From Sanguibacter gelidistatuariae (GTDB lineage: Bacteria; Actinomycetota; Actinomycetes; Actinomycetales; Cellulomonadaceae), in NCBI RefSeq assembly GCF_900096585.1, contig NZ_FMYH01000001.1, positions 806,001-870,000 on the forward strand: a stretch of 64,000 bases of DNA. The letters run 5' to 3'. Under the pieces are notes generated by a model, which was given only the letters and a program-made list of their open reading frames with translations, did no database searches and was not told the DNA's origin. A program made the translations under genes and the position numbers. Below, one piece after another: positions 8,406 to 17,581 of the stretch. Position 1 is the stretch's first letter. Each line of letters opens with the position of its first letter.

Positions 8406-8759
8406 ATGGTCGACATGTCACGTGAGGAGTTCGAGGAGGCGGTCAGCGACGCCCTCGATCTGGTGCCCGAGGAGCTCGCCGCACAGATGGACAACGTGGT
8501 GATATTCGTCGAGGACGAAGCCCCCGCCGACGCCCCGGACCTGCTGGGGGTCTATGACGGCGTCCCGCTGACGGAGCGCGACTTCGGGTGGGCCGCGGGT
8601 TCGCTTCCGGACCGCATCACGATCTTCCGGAACCCGACCTTGGCCATCTGCGAGAGCCGCGAGGAGGTCGTCGAAGAGGTGACGATCACCGTCATCCACG
8701 AGATCGCCCACCACTTCGGCATCGACGACGAGCGGCTCCACGAGCTCGGCTGGGCCTGA
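8406..8759 (+). CDS. Zincin-like metallopeptidase family protein
   Basis: 117 residues. The zinc-binding helix HEIAHHFGIDDERLHELGWA forms the C-terminal end, with HExxH at 98-102. This layout is the minimal metallopeptidase ('MMP-like zincin') family, which is very short and soluble. The start at 8406 is preferred because GGGGGAGG lies seven bases upstream; the earlier in-frame ATG (8355) has none. Substrate is unknown and peptidase activity is not demonstrated for most members. galE follows after 48 bases on its own leaderless-type promoter. Confidence 0.88.
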   Translation: MVDMSREEFEEAVSDALDLVPEELAAQMDNVVIFVEDEAPADAPDLLGVYDGVPLTERDFGWAAGSLPDRITIFRNPTLAICESREEVVEEVTITVIHEIAHHFGIDDERLHELGWA

Positions 8760-8807
8760 GGCGGGCAGGCACCAGAGTCGTTGTGCCAGGACGAGTAGCC
8801 TGGCCAC

Positions 8808-9791
8808 ATGACGATTCTGGTGACTGGCGGAGCTGGGTACATCGGCGCACACGTGGTGCGTCTTCTCCTCGACCGGGGCGACAAGGTGGTCGTCGTCGAC
8901 GACCTGAGCACGGGGGAGGCCTCGCGGATCGGCGCGGCCACGCTCATCGAGCTCGACGTCGCGGCACCGGGCGCGCAGGAGGCCATCGCGGCCGCGCTGC
9001 GCGAGCACGAGGTCGAGGCGGTCATCCACTTCGCCGCGCGCAAGCAGGTCGGGGAGTCGATGGCGCGCCCCACCTACTACTACCAGCAGAACGTCACGGG
9101 CCTGGCGAACGTCATCGGCGCGATGGAGGACGCGGGCGTCGACAAGCTCGTCTTCTCCTCCTCCGCGGCAACCTATGGCATGCCGTCCGTCTCCGTCGTC
9201 GAGGAGAAGCTGCACGCCGAGCCGATCAACCCCTACGGCGAGACCAAGCTCATCGGGGAGTGGCTGGGTCGGGCGGCCTCGCACGCCTGGGGCCTGCGCT
9301 TCGTGGCGCTGCGGTACTTCAACGTCGCCGGCTCCGGCTGGGACGACCTGGGCGACCCGGCCGTGCTCAACCTCGTGCCGATGGTCCTCGACCGGATCGA
9401 GCGGGGCGAGCAGCCGCGGCTCTTCGGCGACGACTACCCGACCCCGGACGGCACGTGCATCCGGGACTACATCCACGTGCTCGACCTGGCCAAGGCGCAC
9501 ATCGCGGCGCTGTCCTACCTCGCCACGCCCACTCGCCCCTTCGACGTGTTCAATGTCGGGACCGGCACCGGGTCCTCGGTCCGTGAGGTGCTGGACGGGC
9601 TGGCCCGGGTCAGTGGCCTGACGATCGAGGCGATCATCGAGCCGCGTCGCGCGGGCGACCCGCCCCAGCTCGTCGGTTCCCCCGAGCGCATCAACGAGGT
9701 GTTCGGCTGGCGTGCGGAGGCCGGTCTCGACGAGATCCTGCAGTCTGCCTGGGACGCCTGGCAGGCTGGCCCGCGCCGCATCACGGTCTGA
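8808..9791 (+). CDS. galE: UDP-glucose 4-epimerase
   Basis: 327 residues, an extended short-chain dehydrogenase/reductase. The NAD-binding GGAGYIGAHV is at residues 7-16, with SSSAATYG and the YGETK catalytic Tyr/Lys motif in mid-protein. It interconverts UDP-glucose and UDP-galactose for sugar use and wall glycans. A -10-like TAGCCT (8796-8801) lies six bases before the ATG, so translation is probably leaderless. The length is normal for GalE. Related epimerases such as those acting on N-acetylated sugars cannot be fully excluded. Confidence 0.93.
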   Translation: MTILVTGGAGYIGAHVVRLLLDRGDKVVVVDDLSTGEASRIGAATLIELDVAAPGAQEAIAAALREHEVEAVIHFAARKQVGESMARPTYYYQQNVTGLANVIGAMEDAGVDKLVFSSSAATYGMPSVSVVEEKLHAEPINPYGETKLIGEWLGRAASHAWGLRFVALRYFNVAGSGWDDLGDPAVLNLVPMVLDRIERGEQPRLFGDDYPTPDGTCIRDYIHVLDLAKAHIAALSYLATPTRPFDVFNVGTGTGSSVREVLDGLARVSGLTIEAIIEPRRAGDPPQLVGSPERINEVFGWRAEAGLDEILQSAWDAWQAGPRRITV

Positions 9792-9817
9792 GACGTGACC
9801 GTATCGCGGTCGCTGAC

Positions 9818-11023
9818 GTGAGCGCCGGCCTGCTCGCCGACCCCACCGGTGCGGTGCGGCTCACCATCCCGCGCGGATGGTCCGTGTCCGACGACGTGGG
9901 GGCCGCCTCGTGCGAGGCGCTGCCCGCCAGGGCGGACATCACCGGCCGGGTCTGCGCTGCCCAGATCCGGATCGAGGCGGCCCACCGTGGAGCCCTGGTC
10001 CCGCGGCTGACCGCCGCCGGGCGCCTCCCGGACATCACGACGACGGCCCAGGACGTGGTGCGGGACGCCTTCGCGCACGACCAGACGGCCGTGCTCGTCG
10101 ACGCCCGCCCGTGGCGACTGCGGACCGGTCTCGGCGGCTGGGTCGAGGCGGTCCGGATCGACCTGGCCCACCACGACATGACGACGGCGATGGTCTCCAC
10201 GACGATCCTGGTCGATGGCGGCAGTACCGGTGACGGAGGGATGGTGCGGGTGACCGCGTCCGTCCCCGTCGCCCACCACGGCGCGGTCGGGCACGCGGTC
10301 GAGTGGGCGTTGGACTCGATCGTGGTCACGGACCCGCGGGGGCCGGCGGATGCGGGCGGCTCGGCCGGGGCTGACGGCGCCGGTGGGCCAGTGACTGACG
10401 GTGCCGGTGGGCCGGCGTCGGGCCTGTTGGCGTTTGATCCGGGCTCCTGGGACGTCCGCGGATACCGACCCGCTCCGGTCACGATCGACGAGGCGTCCTT
10501 CGACGTGTTCCTGAGGGGATCGCACAAGATCAGCCCACGCTGGCGGGGACCGATGCTCGCCGCCGGGCTCATCGAGGCGCACGGGGTGGCGACGCCGGCC
10601 GGGCACTATGTGCGCCGGGCGGTCTCGCGGCCGGACCGGCGCATCCTGATCCAGGTGTGGGAAGGTTCCGAGCCCGCGCGCGCCCAGATCTGCGCCGACA
10701 TCCTCGAGGGTCGAGCGGTTCTGCGGTCCACCCTCCCCGCGCACGTCCAGGATGCATGGCAGCAGCCCGGTGGACCGGGTGGTCTGGCCGGTCTCGAGGT
10801 ACGAGACATGGCGGCCGTCCCGGCTCGGCTCGGCGAGTGGCTGGGCCTGGGGATGGCGGGACCCGGGCGGTCGTTCGTGCTGCGACCGGACCTCACCGCA
10901 TCGATGCACGTCGCCCAGATCATGGCTCCGGGGACCCCGGCCGTGAGGCAGGGGGTCGCGCTCGCCCCCACGGACGAGAGCCCCGCGCAGCTGTGGGCCC
11001 GGCTGGTCGCGATGCTGGACTGA
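9818..11023 (+). CDS. Conserved hypothetical protein
   Basis: 401 residues, GTG start, 26 bases after galE in the same direction, so possibly co-transcribed. No membrane segment or signal is seen. The N-terminal 165 residues (LTIPRGWSV..., repeated HHD/HHG motifs) look like one compact domain. A Gly/Ala/Asp-rich linker of about 40 residues follows (about 170-210), containing a short duplicated GADGAGGPVTDGAGGPA-like run. The second domain begins near FDPGSWDVRGYRPAPVTID. The overall arrangement resembles ESX-secretion-associated cytosolic proteins, but I do not recognise the family and assign no function. Confidence 0.7.
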   Translation: MSAGLLADPTGAVRLTIPRGWSVSDDVGAASCEALPARADITGRVCAAQIRIEAAHRGALVPRLTAAGRLPDITTTAQDVVRDAFAHDQTAVLVDARPWRLRTGLGGWVEAVRIDLAHHDMTTAMVSTTILVDGGSTGDGGMVRVTASVPVAHHGAVGHAVEWALDSIVVTDPRGPADAGGSAGADGAGGPVTDGAGGPASGLLAFDPGSWDVRGYRPAPVTIDEASFDVFLRGSHKISPRWRGPMLAAGLIEAHGVATPAGHYVRRAVSRPDRRILIQVWEGSEPARAQICADILEGRAVLRSTLPAHVQDAWQQPGGPGGLAGLEVRDMAAVPARLGEWLGLGMAGPGRSFVLRPDLTASMHVAQIMAPGTPAVRQGVALAPTDESPAQLWARLVAMLD

Positions 11024-11032
11024 GGCGCGGGA

Positions 11033-11215
11033 CTACTTGATGAACTTGTTCACGGCCCAGCAGAGCACCAGGCCCACGACGAACCCGGCGAGGATGAACA
11101 GCCGCTCGGCCCGGGCCATCGAGATCGCGATCCCGATGCCGGTGCACGCGACGAGCAGCGTGCCGCCCAAGAACCAGTTGGCCTGCTGATGGCGGATCTC
11201 TTTCTCGTTCACCAC
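11033..11215 (-). CDS. Small two-helix membrane protein
   Basis: 60 residues. A polar N-terminus (VNEKEIRHQQ) leads into two hydrophobic segments (about residues 14-32 and 39-56), ending in NKFIK. Two adjacent GTG codons (11215, 11212) could start it; no clear Shine-Dalgarno site is present. It lies convergent with the hypothetical gene, only nine bases away. Function is unknown. Confidence 0.65.
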   Translation of the reverse strand: MVNEKEIRHQQANWFLGGTLLVACTGIGIAISMARAERLFILAGFVVGLVLCWAVNKFIK

Positions 11216-11556
11216 CTAAGCGTGCGCCCTGGAGCCGCTGGGGTCAAAGAGCGTCCGTCTGCGTGCGGTCAGCCTGCCGGAGTTGGGGACGACGAGGGCT
11301 CTAGCAGATCTCGCGGCGGATCCGGGAACCGGTGGCCGGAACCGTGCGTTGAATCTCTTGATGAGACCGGCGCGTTCACGCCCCTGGCAGACACGATGAT
11401 TGTCGGCGGTCAGGTGGGGGAGTTCTGCCCATCAGAGAGCCGCAAGAGAATCCGCTCTGGCGGGGGTGGAGCGATATAGTCGGGCCGTCGCCCACAGGGC
11501 GGCGGATCACTGAAACGGCGGGGGCATGAGCGCCCGCCCTGAGCGTTGGAGTACTC
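11216..11556 (+). promoter_or_regulatory. Upstream region of the ter locus with a candidate -10
   Basis: 341 bases with no supported gene. A TATAGT hexamer (11475-11480) is the best -10 candidate for the terD gene at 11557 and would give a leader of about 70 bases. No recognisable -35, operator repeat or riboswitch was found. Confidence 0.35.
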
Positions 11557-12132
11557 GTGGGAGTCAGTCTTACCAAGGGCGGAAACGTCTCGCTCACCAA
11601 AGAGGCACCAGGCCTGACCGCCGTCACCATCGGCCTCGGCTGGGATGCCCGTTCGACCACCGGAGTCGACTTCGACCTGGACGCCAGCGCGATCCTCGTC
11701 GGGACGAACGGCAAGGTCCTCTCGGACGGCCACTTCGTCTTCTTCAACAACCTGACCAGCGTCGACGGCTCCGTCCAGCACACCGGTGACAACCTCACCG
11801 GTGAGGGCGACGGCGACGACGAGCAGATCAACGTCAACCTCGCGACCGTCCCGGCCGAGGTCGACAAGATCGTCTTCCCCGTCTCGATCTACGACGCCAC
11901 GACCCGGTCGCAGAGCTTCGGCCAGGTCCGCAACGCCTTCATCCGCGTCATCAACCAGGCAGGCGGCGCCGAGATCGCCCGCTACGACCTCAGCGAGGAC
12001 GCCTCGACCGAGACCGCCATGGTCTTCGGCGAGCTGTACCGCAACGGCACCGACTGGAAGTTCCGCGCGGTCGGCCAGGGCTACGCCGAGGGTCTTGCGG
12101 GCATCGCCCGTGACTTCGGCGTCGGCGTCTGA
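11557..12132 (+). CDS. terD: TerD family protein (tellurium-resistance type, calcium-binding)
   Basis: 191 residues, a single TerD domain. The N-terminus is [19 protein letters not shown], then [10 protein letters not shown] and DFDLDASAI. The acidic calcium-site loop [15 protein letters not shown] is near residues 75-90. TerD proteins are cytoplasmic or membrane-peripheral Ca2+-binding proteins of stress and tellurite-resistance loci. GTG start with TTGGAG five bases upstream. It is the first gene of the plus-strand arm terD-terC-terA-like-terD/Z; a long hairpin follows before terC. Confidence 0.93.
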   Translation: MGVSLTKGGNVSLTKEAPGLTAVTIGLGWDARSTTGVDFDLDASAILVGTNGKVLSDGHFVFFNNLTSVDGSVQHTGDNLTGEGDGDDEQINVNLATVPAEVDKIVFPVSIYDATTRSQSFGQVRNAFIRVINQAGGAEIARYDLSEDASTETAMVFGELYRNGTDWKFRAVGQGYAEGLAGIARDFGVGV

Positions 12133-12150
12133 CACACCCAGCATCACCTC

Positions 12151-12186
12151 CAGGGGGTGGCGCGGATCTTTCCGTGCCACCCCCTG
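12151..12186 (+). terminator. Long hairpin between terD and terC (possible attenuator)
   Basis: A 16-bp stem with one G-T pair (12151-12166 with 12171-12186) closes a TCTT loop. No T run follows. It may act as a partial terminator or mRNA stabiliser that sets TerD levels above those of TerC, rather than as a full stop. Confidence 0.55.
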
Positions 12187-12227
12187 GGCGCACGTCTCCG
12201 CTGAGCATCACCTAGACAAGGAACCGC

Positions 12228-13349
12228 ATGTTTTTGCGCACTTTTGGATGGTCGCTTGCCGTCACCGTCGCGGCACTGATCACCGCCCTCTTCTACGGCG
12301 GGTGGAACGCGTTCGTCCTCTGTCTGATCCTCGGGGTCCTTGAGGTCTCGCTCAGCTTCGACAATGCTGTCGTCAACGCCAAGGTCCTCGAGCGCATGAG
12401 CGAGGCCTGGCAGAAGATCTTCCTCACCGTCGGTGTCCTCATCGCTGTCTTCGGCATGCGGCTCGTCTTCCCGCTGCTCATCGTCGGGGTGACCGCGAAC
12501 CTCGGACCCATCGACGCGCTCAACCTCGCGATGGAGAAGGGGGACCCCAGCGTCCCGGGAACCTACGGCTACGTCCTGGCCGAGGCGCACCCGCAGATCG
12601 CCGCCTTCGGTGGTCTCTTCCTCCTCATGCTGTTCCTCGACTTCATCTTCGAAGAGCGCGAGATCAGCTGGCTGACCTGGATCGAGCGCCCGCTGGCCCG
12701 CGTCGGCAAGCTGGCGAACCTCTCCGTCGTCGTCGGTGGCGTTGCGCTCGTGCTCGCGGCGGAGTTCCTCGCCGAAGACTCTCACGTGGTGCTTCTCTCC
12801 GGGATCCTCGGCATGCTCACCTACCTCGTGGTCAACGGCCTGGGGAGCCTCTTCGAGGGCAACCTCGAGGCCGAGATCTCCGAGCACGGCGACGTGACCC
12901 CGGCCAAGGGGGCCTCGGGTCCGTCCGGTCTGGCCAAGGCCACCGGAAAGGCAGGGTTCTTCCTCTTCCTCTACCTCGAGGTGCTCGACGCGTCCTTCTC
13001 CTTCGACGGCGTCATCGGCGCCTTCGCGATCACCCCGGACCCGATCATCATCGCGCTCGGCCTCGGCTTCATCGGTGCCATGTTCGTGCGGTCCATCACG
13101 ATCTTCCTGGTCCGCAAGGGCACGCTCGCCGAGTACGTCTTCCTCGAGCACGGTGCGCACTGGGCGATCGGCGCGCTCGCAGCGATCCTGCTCCTCTCGA
13201 TCAAGGTCCACATGAACGAGGTCGTCACAGGCATGGTCGGCGTGGTCTTCATCGGGGCCGCCTTCCTGTCCTCGCTCCGCTACCGCAAGCTCCACCCCTC
13301 GGCCGGGGGCGCGGAGATCGAAGCGGACGCGCCCAAGGTCGAGGTCTGA
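12228..13349 (+). CDS. TerC-like integral membrane protein (DUF475 family)
   Basis: 373 residues with about nine to ten membrane segments. Two similar acidic intramembrane motifs, LEVSLSFDNAVVNAK (about residues 38-52) and VLDASFSFDGVIGAFA (about 248-263), show the internal duplication typical of TerC-related transporters. Family members are linked to metal-ion, chiefly manganese, handling and tellurite resistance. The ATG follows AAGGA. The C-terminal 20 residues are polar (GGAEIEADAPKVEV). It probably works with the TerD proteins at the membrane; the transported ion is not fixed by sequence. Confidence 0.9.
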   Translation: MFLRTFGWSLAVTVAALITALFYGGWNAFVLCLILGVLEVSLSFDNAVVNAKVLERMSEAWQKIFLTVGVLIAVFGMRLVFPLLIVGVTANLGPIDALNLAMEKGDPSVPGTYGYVLAEAHPQIAAFGGLFLLMLFLDFIFEEREISWLTWIERPLARVGKLANLSVVVGGVALVLAAEFLAEDSHVVLLSGILGMLTYLVVNGLGSLFEGNLEAEISEHGDVTPAKGASGPSGLAKATGKAGFFLFLYLEVLDASFSFDGVIGAFAITPDPIIIALGLGFIGAMFVRSITIFLVRKGTLAEYVFLEHGAHWAIGALAAILLLSIKVHMNEVVTGMVGVVFIGAAFLSSLRYRKLHPSAGGAEIEADAPKVEV

Positions 13350-13390
13350 CCGCTCGACCCGTTCCCGTCCAGCACCCACCCGGAGGACCC

Positions 13391-14077
13391 ATGGCCATCG
13401 ACTACACACGGCGCGCACCGGCCGAGCCCGAACCGGCTGCGCCGGTCCCCGCTCCCGCGATCTCGCTGTCCAAGATCACGCTGACCAAGGCGGCGCCGAG
13501 CGTGTCGCTGACCAAGGAGTCGGTCGCCTCGGGGGTCCTGCGGGTAAACCTCAACTGGCAGAGCGGAGCCCCCGCCAAGGGGTTCCTGGCCAAGCTCACG
13601 GCCCGCCCGGTCGACCTCGACCTGGCTTGCCTCTACGAGTTCACGGACGGCTCCAAGGGCGTGGTCCAGGCGCTGGGCAACAGCTTCGAGGCCGTCGACG
13701 ACTCCTCGCCCCGGCGGATCATCTGGCTCGATGGCGACGACCGCTCGGGTCAGGCGACGGGCGGGGAGAACCTCACGATCGACCTGAGCCAGACCGCGGC
13801 GATCCGGCGGGTCCTCGTCTTCGCGATGATCTACGAGGGCGTCTCCAACTGGGCGGCGGCAGACGGCGTCGTGACGCTGACACCGCCGTCGGGCGCTCAG
13901 ATCGAGGTGCGCCTCGACGAGGCGGACGCGCAGTCGCGAATCTGCGCGATCGCCGAGATCACCAACGGCCCCTCGGGACTGCAGGTCCGCCGCGAGGTCA
14001 ACTACATCCGGGGCGGGCACAAGGCCCTCGATGAGGCCTATGGCTGGGGCCTGAGCTGGACGCCCGGCCGCAAGTGA
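13391..14077 (+). CDS. TerA-like TerD-superfamily protein
   Basis: 228 residues. A proline/alanine-rich N-terminal tail (about 25 residues) precedes ISLSKITLTKAAPSVSLTK and a divergent TerD fold. It has VDLDLACLYEFTDG in place of the usual DLDASA, and WLDGDDRSG as a shortened acidic loop. The end NYIRGGHKALDEAYGWGLSW resembles TerA-type proteins. GGAGG precedes the ATG. It lies 41 bases after terC and 67 before the next terD gene, so the four form one transcription unit. The exact ter subfamily is inferred. Confidence 0.8.
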   Translation: MAIDYTRRAPAEPEPAAPVPAPAISLSKITLTKAAPSVSLTKESVASGVLRVNLNWQSGAPAKGFLAKLTARPVDLDLACLYEFTDGSKGVVQALGNSFEAVDDSSPRRIIWLDGDDRSGQATGGENLTIDLSQTAAIRRVLVFAMIYEGVSNWAAADGVVTLTPPSGAQIEVRLDEADAQSRICAIAEITNGPSGLQVRREVNYIRGGHKALDEAYGWGLSWTPGRK

Positions 14078-14144
14078 CCTGCTCGACCGACCACCCCACG
14101 ACCACCACGTCGGCGGCTCCGGCCGCGGCGGCGAAAGGACTGCC

Positions 14145-14720
14145 ATGTCTGTGAACCTGTCCAAGGGCCAGAAGGTCTCGCTCACCAAGGCGACCGGAGG
14201 CACGCTCACCCGTGTGCGGATGGGGCTCGGCTGGGACGCGATGAAGAAGCGGGGTTTCTTCGGCAAGAAGGAGCAGGAGATCGATCTGGACGCGTCCGGG
14301 CTGCTCTTCGACGCCGCGAAGAACCTCGTCGACGTCGTGTGGTTCAACCAGCTGCAGAGCAAGGACGGCTCGGTCCTGCACACCGGTGACAACCGCACGG
14401 GCGCCGGGGACGGCGACGACGAGTCGATCATCGTCGACCTCACCCGGGTGCCGGCCGACGTCACGACGATCGTCTTCACGGTGAACTCTTTCACCGGCCA
14501 AGACTTCACCCAGATCGAGAGCGCCTTCTGCCGCCTCGTCGACGAGTCCGACAACTCCGAGATCGCCCGGTACAACCTCTCCGGCTCGGGTACCCACAAC
14601 GCTCAGGTCATGGCGAAGGTCTCGCGCGACGGCGCAGGCTGGTCGATGACCGCGATCGGTGCCCCGACGTCCGGACGGACCTTCGACCAGCTCTTGCCCG
14701 CGGTCGTGCCCTACCTCTGA
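14145..14720 (+). CDS. TerD family protein (TerD/TerZ-like)
   Basis: 191 residues. SVNLSKGQKVSLTKATGG opens the domain, followed by VRMGLGWDAMKKRGFFGKK, which carries a short basic insertion absent from the first TerD protein. EIDLDASGLLFD and the calcium loop HTGDNRTGAGDGDDE come next. AAAGGA lies upstream of the ATG. It is the last gene of the plus-strand ter arm and faces the two-domain TerD gene across a large terminator. Confidence 0.92.
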   Translation: MSVNLSKGQKVSLTKATGGTLTRVRMGLGWDAMKKRGFFGKKEQEIDLDASGLLFDAAKNLVDVVWFNQLQSKDGSVLHTGDNRTGAGDGDDESIIVDLTRVPADVTTIVFTVNSFTGQDFTQIESAFCRLVDESDNSEIARYNLSGSGTHNAQVMAKVSRDGAGWSMTAIGAPTSGRTFDQLLPAVVPYL

Positions 14721-14785
14721 TCACGTCGTAAGCCCGTCGGGCACCCACCTTCGGCGACCGGTTCTTCAGCCCGGTCAACATCCGA

Positions 14786-14844
14786 TGAGTGCGGTCAGAT
14801 GGCTGCCGAAATCGGACATCCGGCAGCCATTTTGACCGCACTCA
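14786..14844. terminator. Bidirectional terminator between convergent ter genes
   Basis: The long inverted repeat (14786-14808 with 14821-14844) has one bulge: TGAGTGCGGTCA pairs with TGACCGCACTCA, and TGGCTGCCG with CGGCAGCCA. It can be extended a few bases further with a mismatch. It sits between two genes that converge and so probably stops both transcripts. Confidence 0.8.
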
Positions 14845-14865
14845 GCGGATGGGTGGGTGGGTGGG

Positions 14866-16251
14866 TCAGGAGGGGCTGACGAAAGCGGCGGCGGGGCCGC
14901 GCATGGCTTTGACGGTGCGGCCGTCCTGGAAGGCTCCGAGGGCCTCCATCTCCCAGACCGGACCCACCCGGCGCAGCACGCACATGAACACCCCGGTGGA
15001 CGGCTTGGAGTCCGTGAGGTCGAAGCGGACGAGCTCGGCGCGGGTGGTGGTGTCCACGAGGCGGCAGTAGGCGTTCTTGACGTCGGTGAACTTGTGGCTC
15101 GAGAACGAGTTGATCGTGAACACGATCGCGGTGGCCTCGGCCGGCAGCTTGTCCAGGTCGACCGTGATCACCTCGTCGTCTCCGTCGCCCTGACCTGTGA
15201 CGTTGTCGCCCATGTGCTGGATCGCGCCCTTGCACGCCTTCTTCGACATGAACCAGGAGAGGTCGATGTCCTTGCCGGCCGCGTTGAGCACGATCGCCGA
15301 GGCGTCCAGGTCGACGGCCTTGGATCCCACCGCGGGGTCCCAGCCCAGTCCCAGCTGGATCCGGCTGAGCGCGGGCGCCCCCGTCTTGACCAGGCTCACC
15401 CGCTGGTTCTTCTGCAGGCTCACGCGACCCTTGTCGAGATTGACCGTCCCGCGGCTCGCGGGGGCGACCGGCGCTCCGGGGGGCGGCGGCGCGTAGCCCG
15501 GGATCGGTGCGGGTGGCATGCCCGACGCCGCGGGCTGGCCATAGCCGGGCACCTGGCCATAGCCCTGGGCGAGCTGGGCAGGGGGTGTCGGCGGGGTCGC
15601 GGGTGCGGGCCTGGAGTACTGGATGGGAGCCGATGTGGCAGCGGGAGGGGTGGCCGGAGCCGGCCGTGAATACTGGATCGGCGCGGCCGGGACGGGCGCG
15701 ACAGGAGCAACAGGTGCCGGCGCGTCGTCGACCGTGATGCCGAAGTCGGTGGCAAGGCCCTCGAGGCCGGACGCGTAGCCCTGCCCGACGGCACGGAACT
15801 TCCAGTCGCCGCCGCGGCGGTAGAACTCCCCGGACAGGAACGCCGTCTCGGAGGTGGCGTCCGTCATGTCGAAGCGGGCGATCTGGACGTTCGTCGCGAG
15901 GTCGGTGAGCAGCAGGTGCAGGCCAGCGACCTGGCTGAACGTGCCGCCGTCGGCCGAGGAACCCAGGACGATGCGGTCGACGGCCTCCTCGATCCGGGTG
16001 ACGTCGATCTCGAGCGCATCGCGCACCTGTGTCCCGACGGTCTCCTTCGCCAGCTTGCGGATGGCGCCCGAGGCGTGGTTCGGCTGGTTGAAGAACACGA
16101 AGTCGTCGTCGGAGCGGACCTTCCCGGAGGCTGCCAGCAGCAGGGCCGAGGCGTCGACGTCAGGGGTCGAGGGACGGGCCTCCCAGACCAGCTCGGCGCG
16201 GATCCTGGTGGCGGACAACGGGATGTTGGAGCCCTTGCTCATCTGCGTCAT
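14866..16251 (-). CDS. Two-domain TerD family protein
   Basis: 461 residues. TerD domain 1 (about 1-185) is followed by a proline-rich linker (about 190-275). The linker contains two copies of [12 protein letters not shown] and a [12 protein letters not shown]-type stretch. TerD domain 2 (about 280-461) comes last. Domain 2 has DLDASAIVL and the full acidic loop [13 protein letters not shown]. Domain 1 has only VDASALLL and no GDGDDE loop (it reads [18 protein letters not shown] there), so calcium binding is probably confined to domain 2. No clear ribosome-binding site. It is divergent from the CitE-like operon. Confidence 0.9.
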   Translation of the reverse strand: MTQMSKGSNIPLSATRIRAELVWEARPSTPDVDASALLLAASGKVRSDDDFVFFNQPNHASGAIRKLAKETVGTQVRDALEIDVTRIEEAVDRIVLGSSADGGTFSQVAGLHLLLTDLATNVQIARFDMTDATSETAFLSGEFYRRGGDWKFRAVGQGYASGLEGLATDFGITVDDAPAPVAPVAPVPAAPIQYSRPAPATPPAATSAPIQYSRPAPATPPTPPAQLAQGYGQVPGYGQPAASGMPPAPIPGYAPPPPGAPVAPASRGTVNLDKGRVSLQKNQRVSLVKTGAPALSRIQLGLGWDPAVGSKAVDLDASAIVLNAAGKDIDLSWFMSKKACKGAIQHMGDNVTGQGDGDDEVITVDLDKLPAEATAIVFTINSFSSHKFTDVKNAYCRLVDTTTRAELVRFDLTDSKPSTGVFMCVLRRVGPVWEMEALGAFQDGRTVKAMRGPAAAFVSPS

Positions 16252-16423
16252 ACGTCAATGGTGGCAGAGCCGGACGGGTGGCGGTGCAGGCTGGGGAGAA
16301 GTCCCCAGAGCGAGTGGTTCCAGGAGTTCATCTGCGTCCGTTACCTTGAGTTGCTCCTCATCGGGACGAGCACGGCGGACCCCCGTCACAACGGCGGTTC
16401 GAGTAGGCAGAGAGCCAGGAAAA
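16252..16423. promoter_or_regulatory. Divergent promoter region of the two ter half-operons
   Basis: 172 bases between the two-domain TerD gene and the CitE-like gene. Both start here in opposite directions, so shared control is plausible. No confident -10/-35 pair or operator was identified. Confidence 0.4.
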
Positions 16424-17581
16424 ATGCGCCATTTTGAGTACTTCGGCGACGCTGAGATCGAGCGTCTTTTCTTCCGAGCACCTGAGCAGTTCACAGTGGA
16501 CAGCGATCCGCAGATTCTCGCCATGGCCCTGGGAGCAACCCTCTACAGTCCTGGTACCCGGCCCAACCTCGCCAAGGACATCGCCAAACAGGCCGCCCGC
16601 GGCGTCGTGTCCCTCGTGGTGTGCCTCGAAGACTCGATCTCCGATGAGGACGTCCCTGCGGCTGAGATCAACGTCGTCGAGCAGCTGCGGGCCTACGCCC
16701 AGACCGATGCATCCGGCCCCCTTCTCTTCATCCGGGTGCGCGCCGCCTACCAGATCCCGCTCATCGTCGAGGGGCTCGGCGAGCACCTCTCGGTGCTCTC
16801 GGGCTTCGTCATCCCCAAGTTCCTGGGCGAGACCGGCGTCGAGTACCTCGACGCGGTCGAGGCCGCCAGTGCGGCCGCTGGCCGCCAGGTCTACGCCATG
16901 CCGGTCCTGGAGTCGCCCGAGCTCGCGTTCCGGGAGTCGCGCGGCGGCGAGCTGGCCACCATCGCCGAGGTGCTCGCCAAGTACCGCAGCACGGTTCTCG
17001 CGGTCCGGATCGGCGCGACCGACCTGTCCTCGGCCTACGGCCTGCGACGCAACCGCGAGCTGACGATCTACCACGTGCACGTCGTCGCCGACGTGATCTC
17101 CGACATCGTCAACGTTCTCGGACGCGCGGGGGACGCCGGGTACCTCATCACTGGCCCGGTGTGGGAGTACTTCGCCCAGCACGAGCGCATCTTCAAGCCG
17201 CAGCTGCGCGAGACGCCGTTCGTCGAGCACGACGAGCGCACCCTGCGCCTGAAGATGATCAACGCGGACCTGGACGGGCTGATCCGCGAGGTGGTCCTCG
17301 ACCAGGCCAACGGGCTGACCGGGAAGACCGTCATCCACCCCTCGCACGTCGCGGCCGTCCACGCGCTGTCCGTGGTCTCTCACGAGGAGTACGTCGACGC
17401 CCAGGAGATCCTCGGCGCGACGACCGGTGGGGTGAACGCCTCGCAGTACCGGAACAAGATGAACGAGGCCAAGCCGCACCGGGCGTGGGCCCAGCAGCTC
17501 ATCCGCCGGGCCCGCGTCTTCGGCGTGGTCCGCGAGGAGATCACCTACGTCGACGTGCTCTCCGCGAGCCACGAGCTGTGA
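16424..17581 (+). CDS. HpcH/HpaI (CitE-like) aldolase of the Ter biosynthetic operon
   Basis: 385 residues, start ATG at 16424 after CCAGGA. TIM-barrel CitE-like fold: TLYSPGTRPNLAKDIAKQ, VVCLEDSISDEDV, FVIPKF, YAMPVLESPELAFRE and VRIGATDLSSAYGL carry the expected acidic metal ligands. CitE enzymes cleave or form C-C bonds of acyl-CoA-like or keto-acid substrates. Here it is the first of four coupled genes in a Ter-linked operon, predicted by comparative genomics to make a nucleoside-like or related metabolite. The true substrate is unknown. Its stop overlaps the next start (GTGA). Confidence 0.9.
   Translation: MRHFEYFGDAEIERLFFRAPEQFTVDSDPQILAMALGATLYSPGTRPNLAKDIAKQAARGVVSLVVCLEDSISDEDVPAAEINVVEQLRAYAQTDASGPLLFIRVRAAYQIPLIVEGLGEHLSVLSGFVIPKFLGETGVEYLDAVEAASAAAGRQVYAMPVLESPELAFRESRGGELATIAEVLAKYRSTVLAVRIGATDLSSAYGLRRNRELTIYHVHVVADVISDIVNVLGRAGDAGYLITGPVWEYFAQHERIFKPQLRETPFVEHDERTLRLKMINADLDGLIREVVLDQANGLTGKTVIHPSHVAAVHALSVVSHEEYVDAQEILGATTGGVNASQYRNKMNEAKPHRAWAQQLIRRARVFGVVREEITYVDVLSASHEL

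Noticed and set aside
12133-12227. Manganese (yybP-ykoY) riboswitch before terC
   Set aside because: Only a single long hairpin is present; the conserved junction sequences of that riboswitch are missing.
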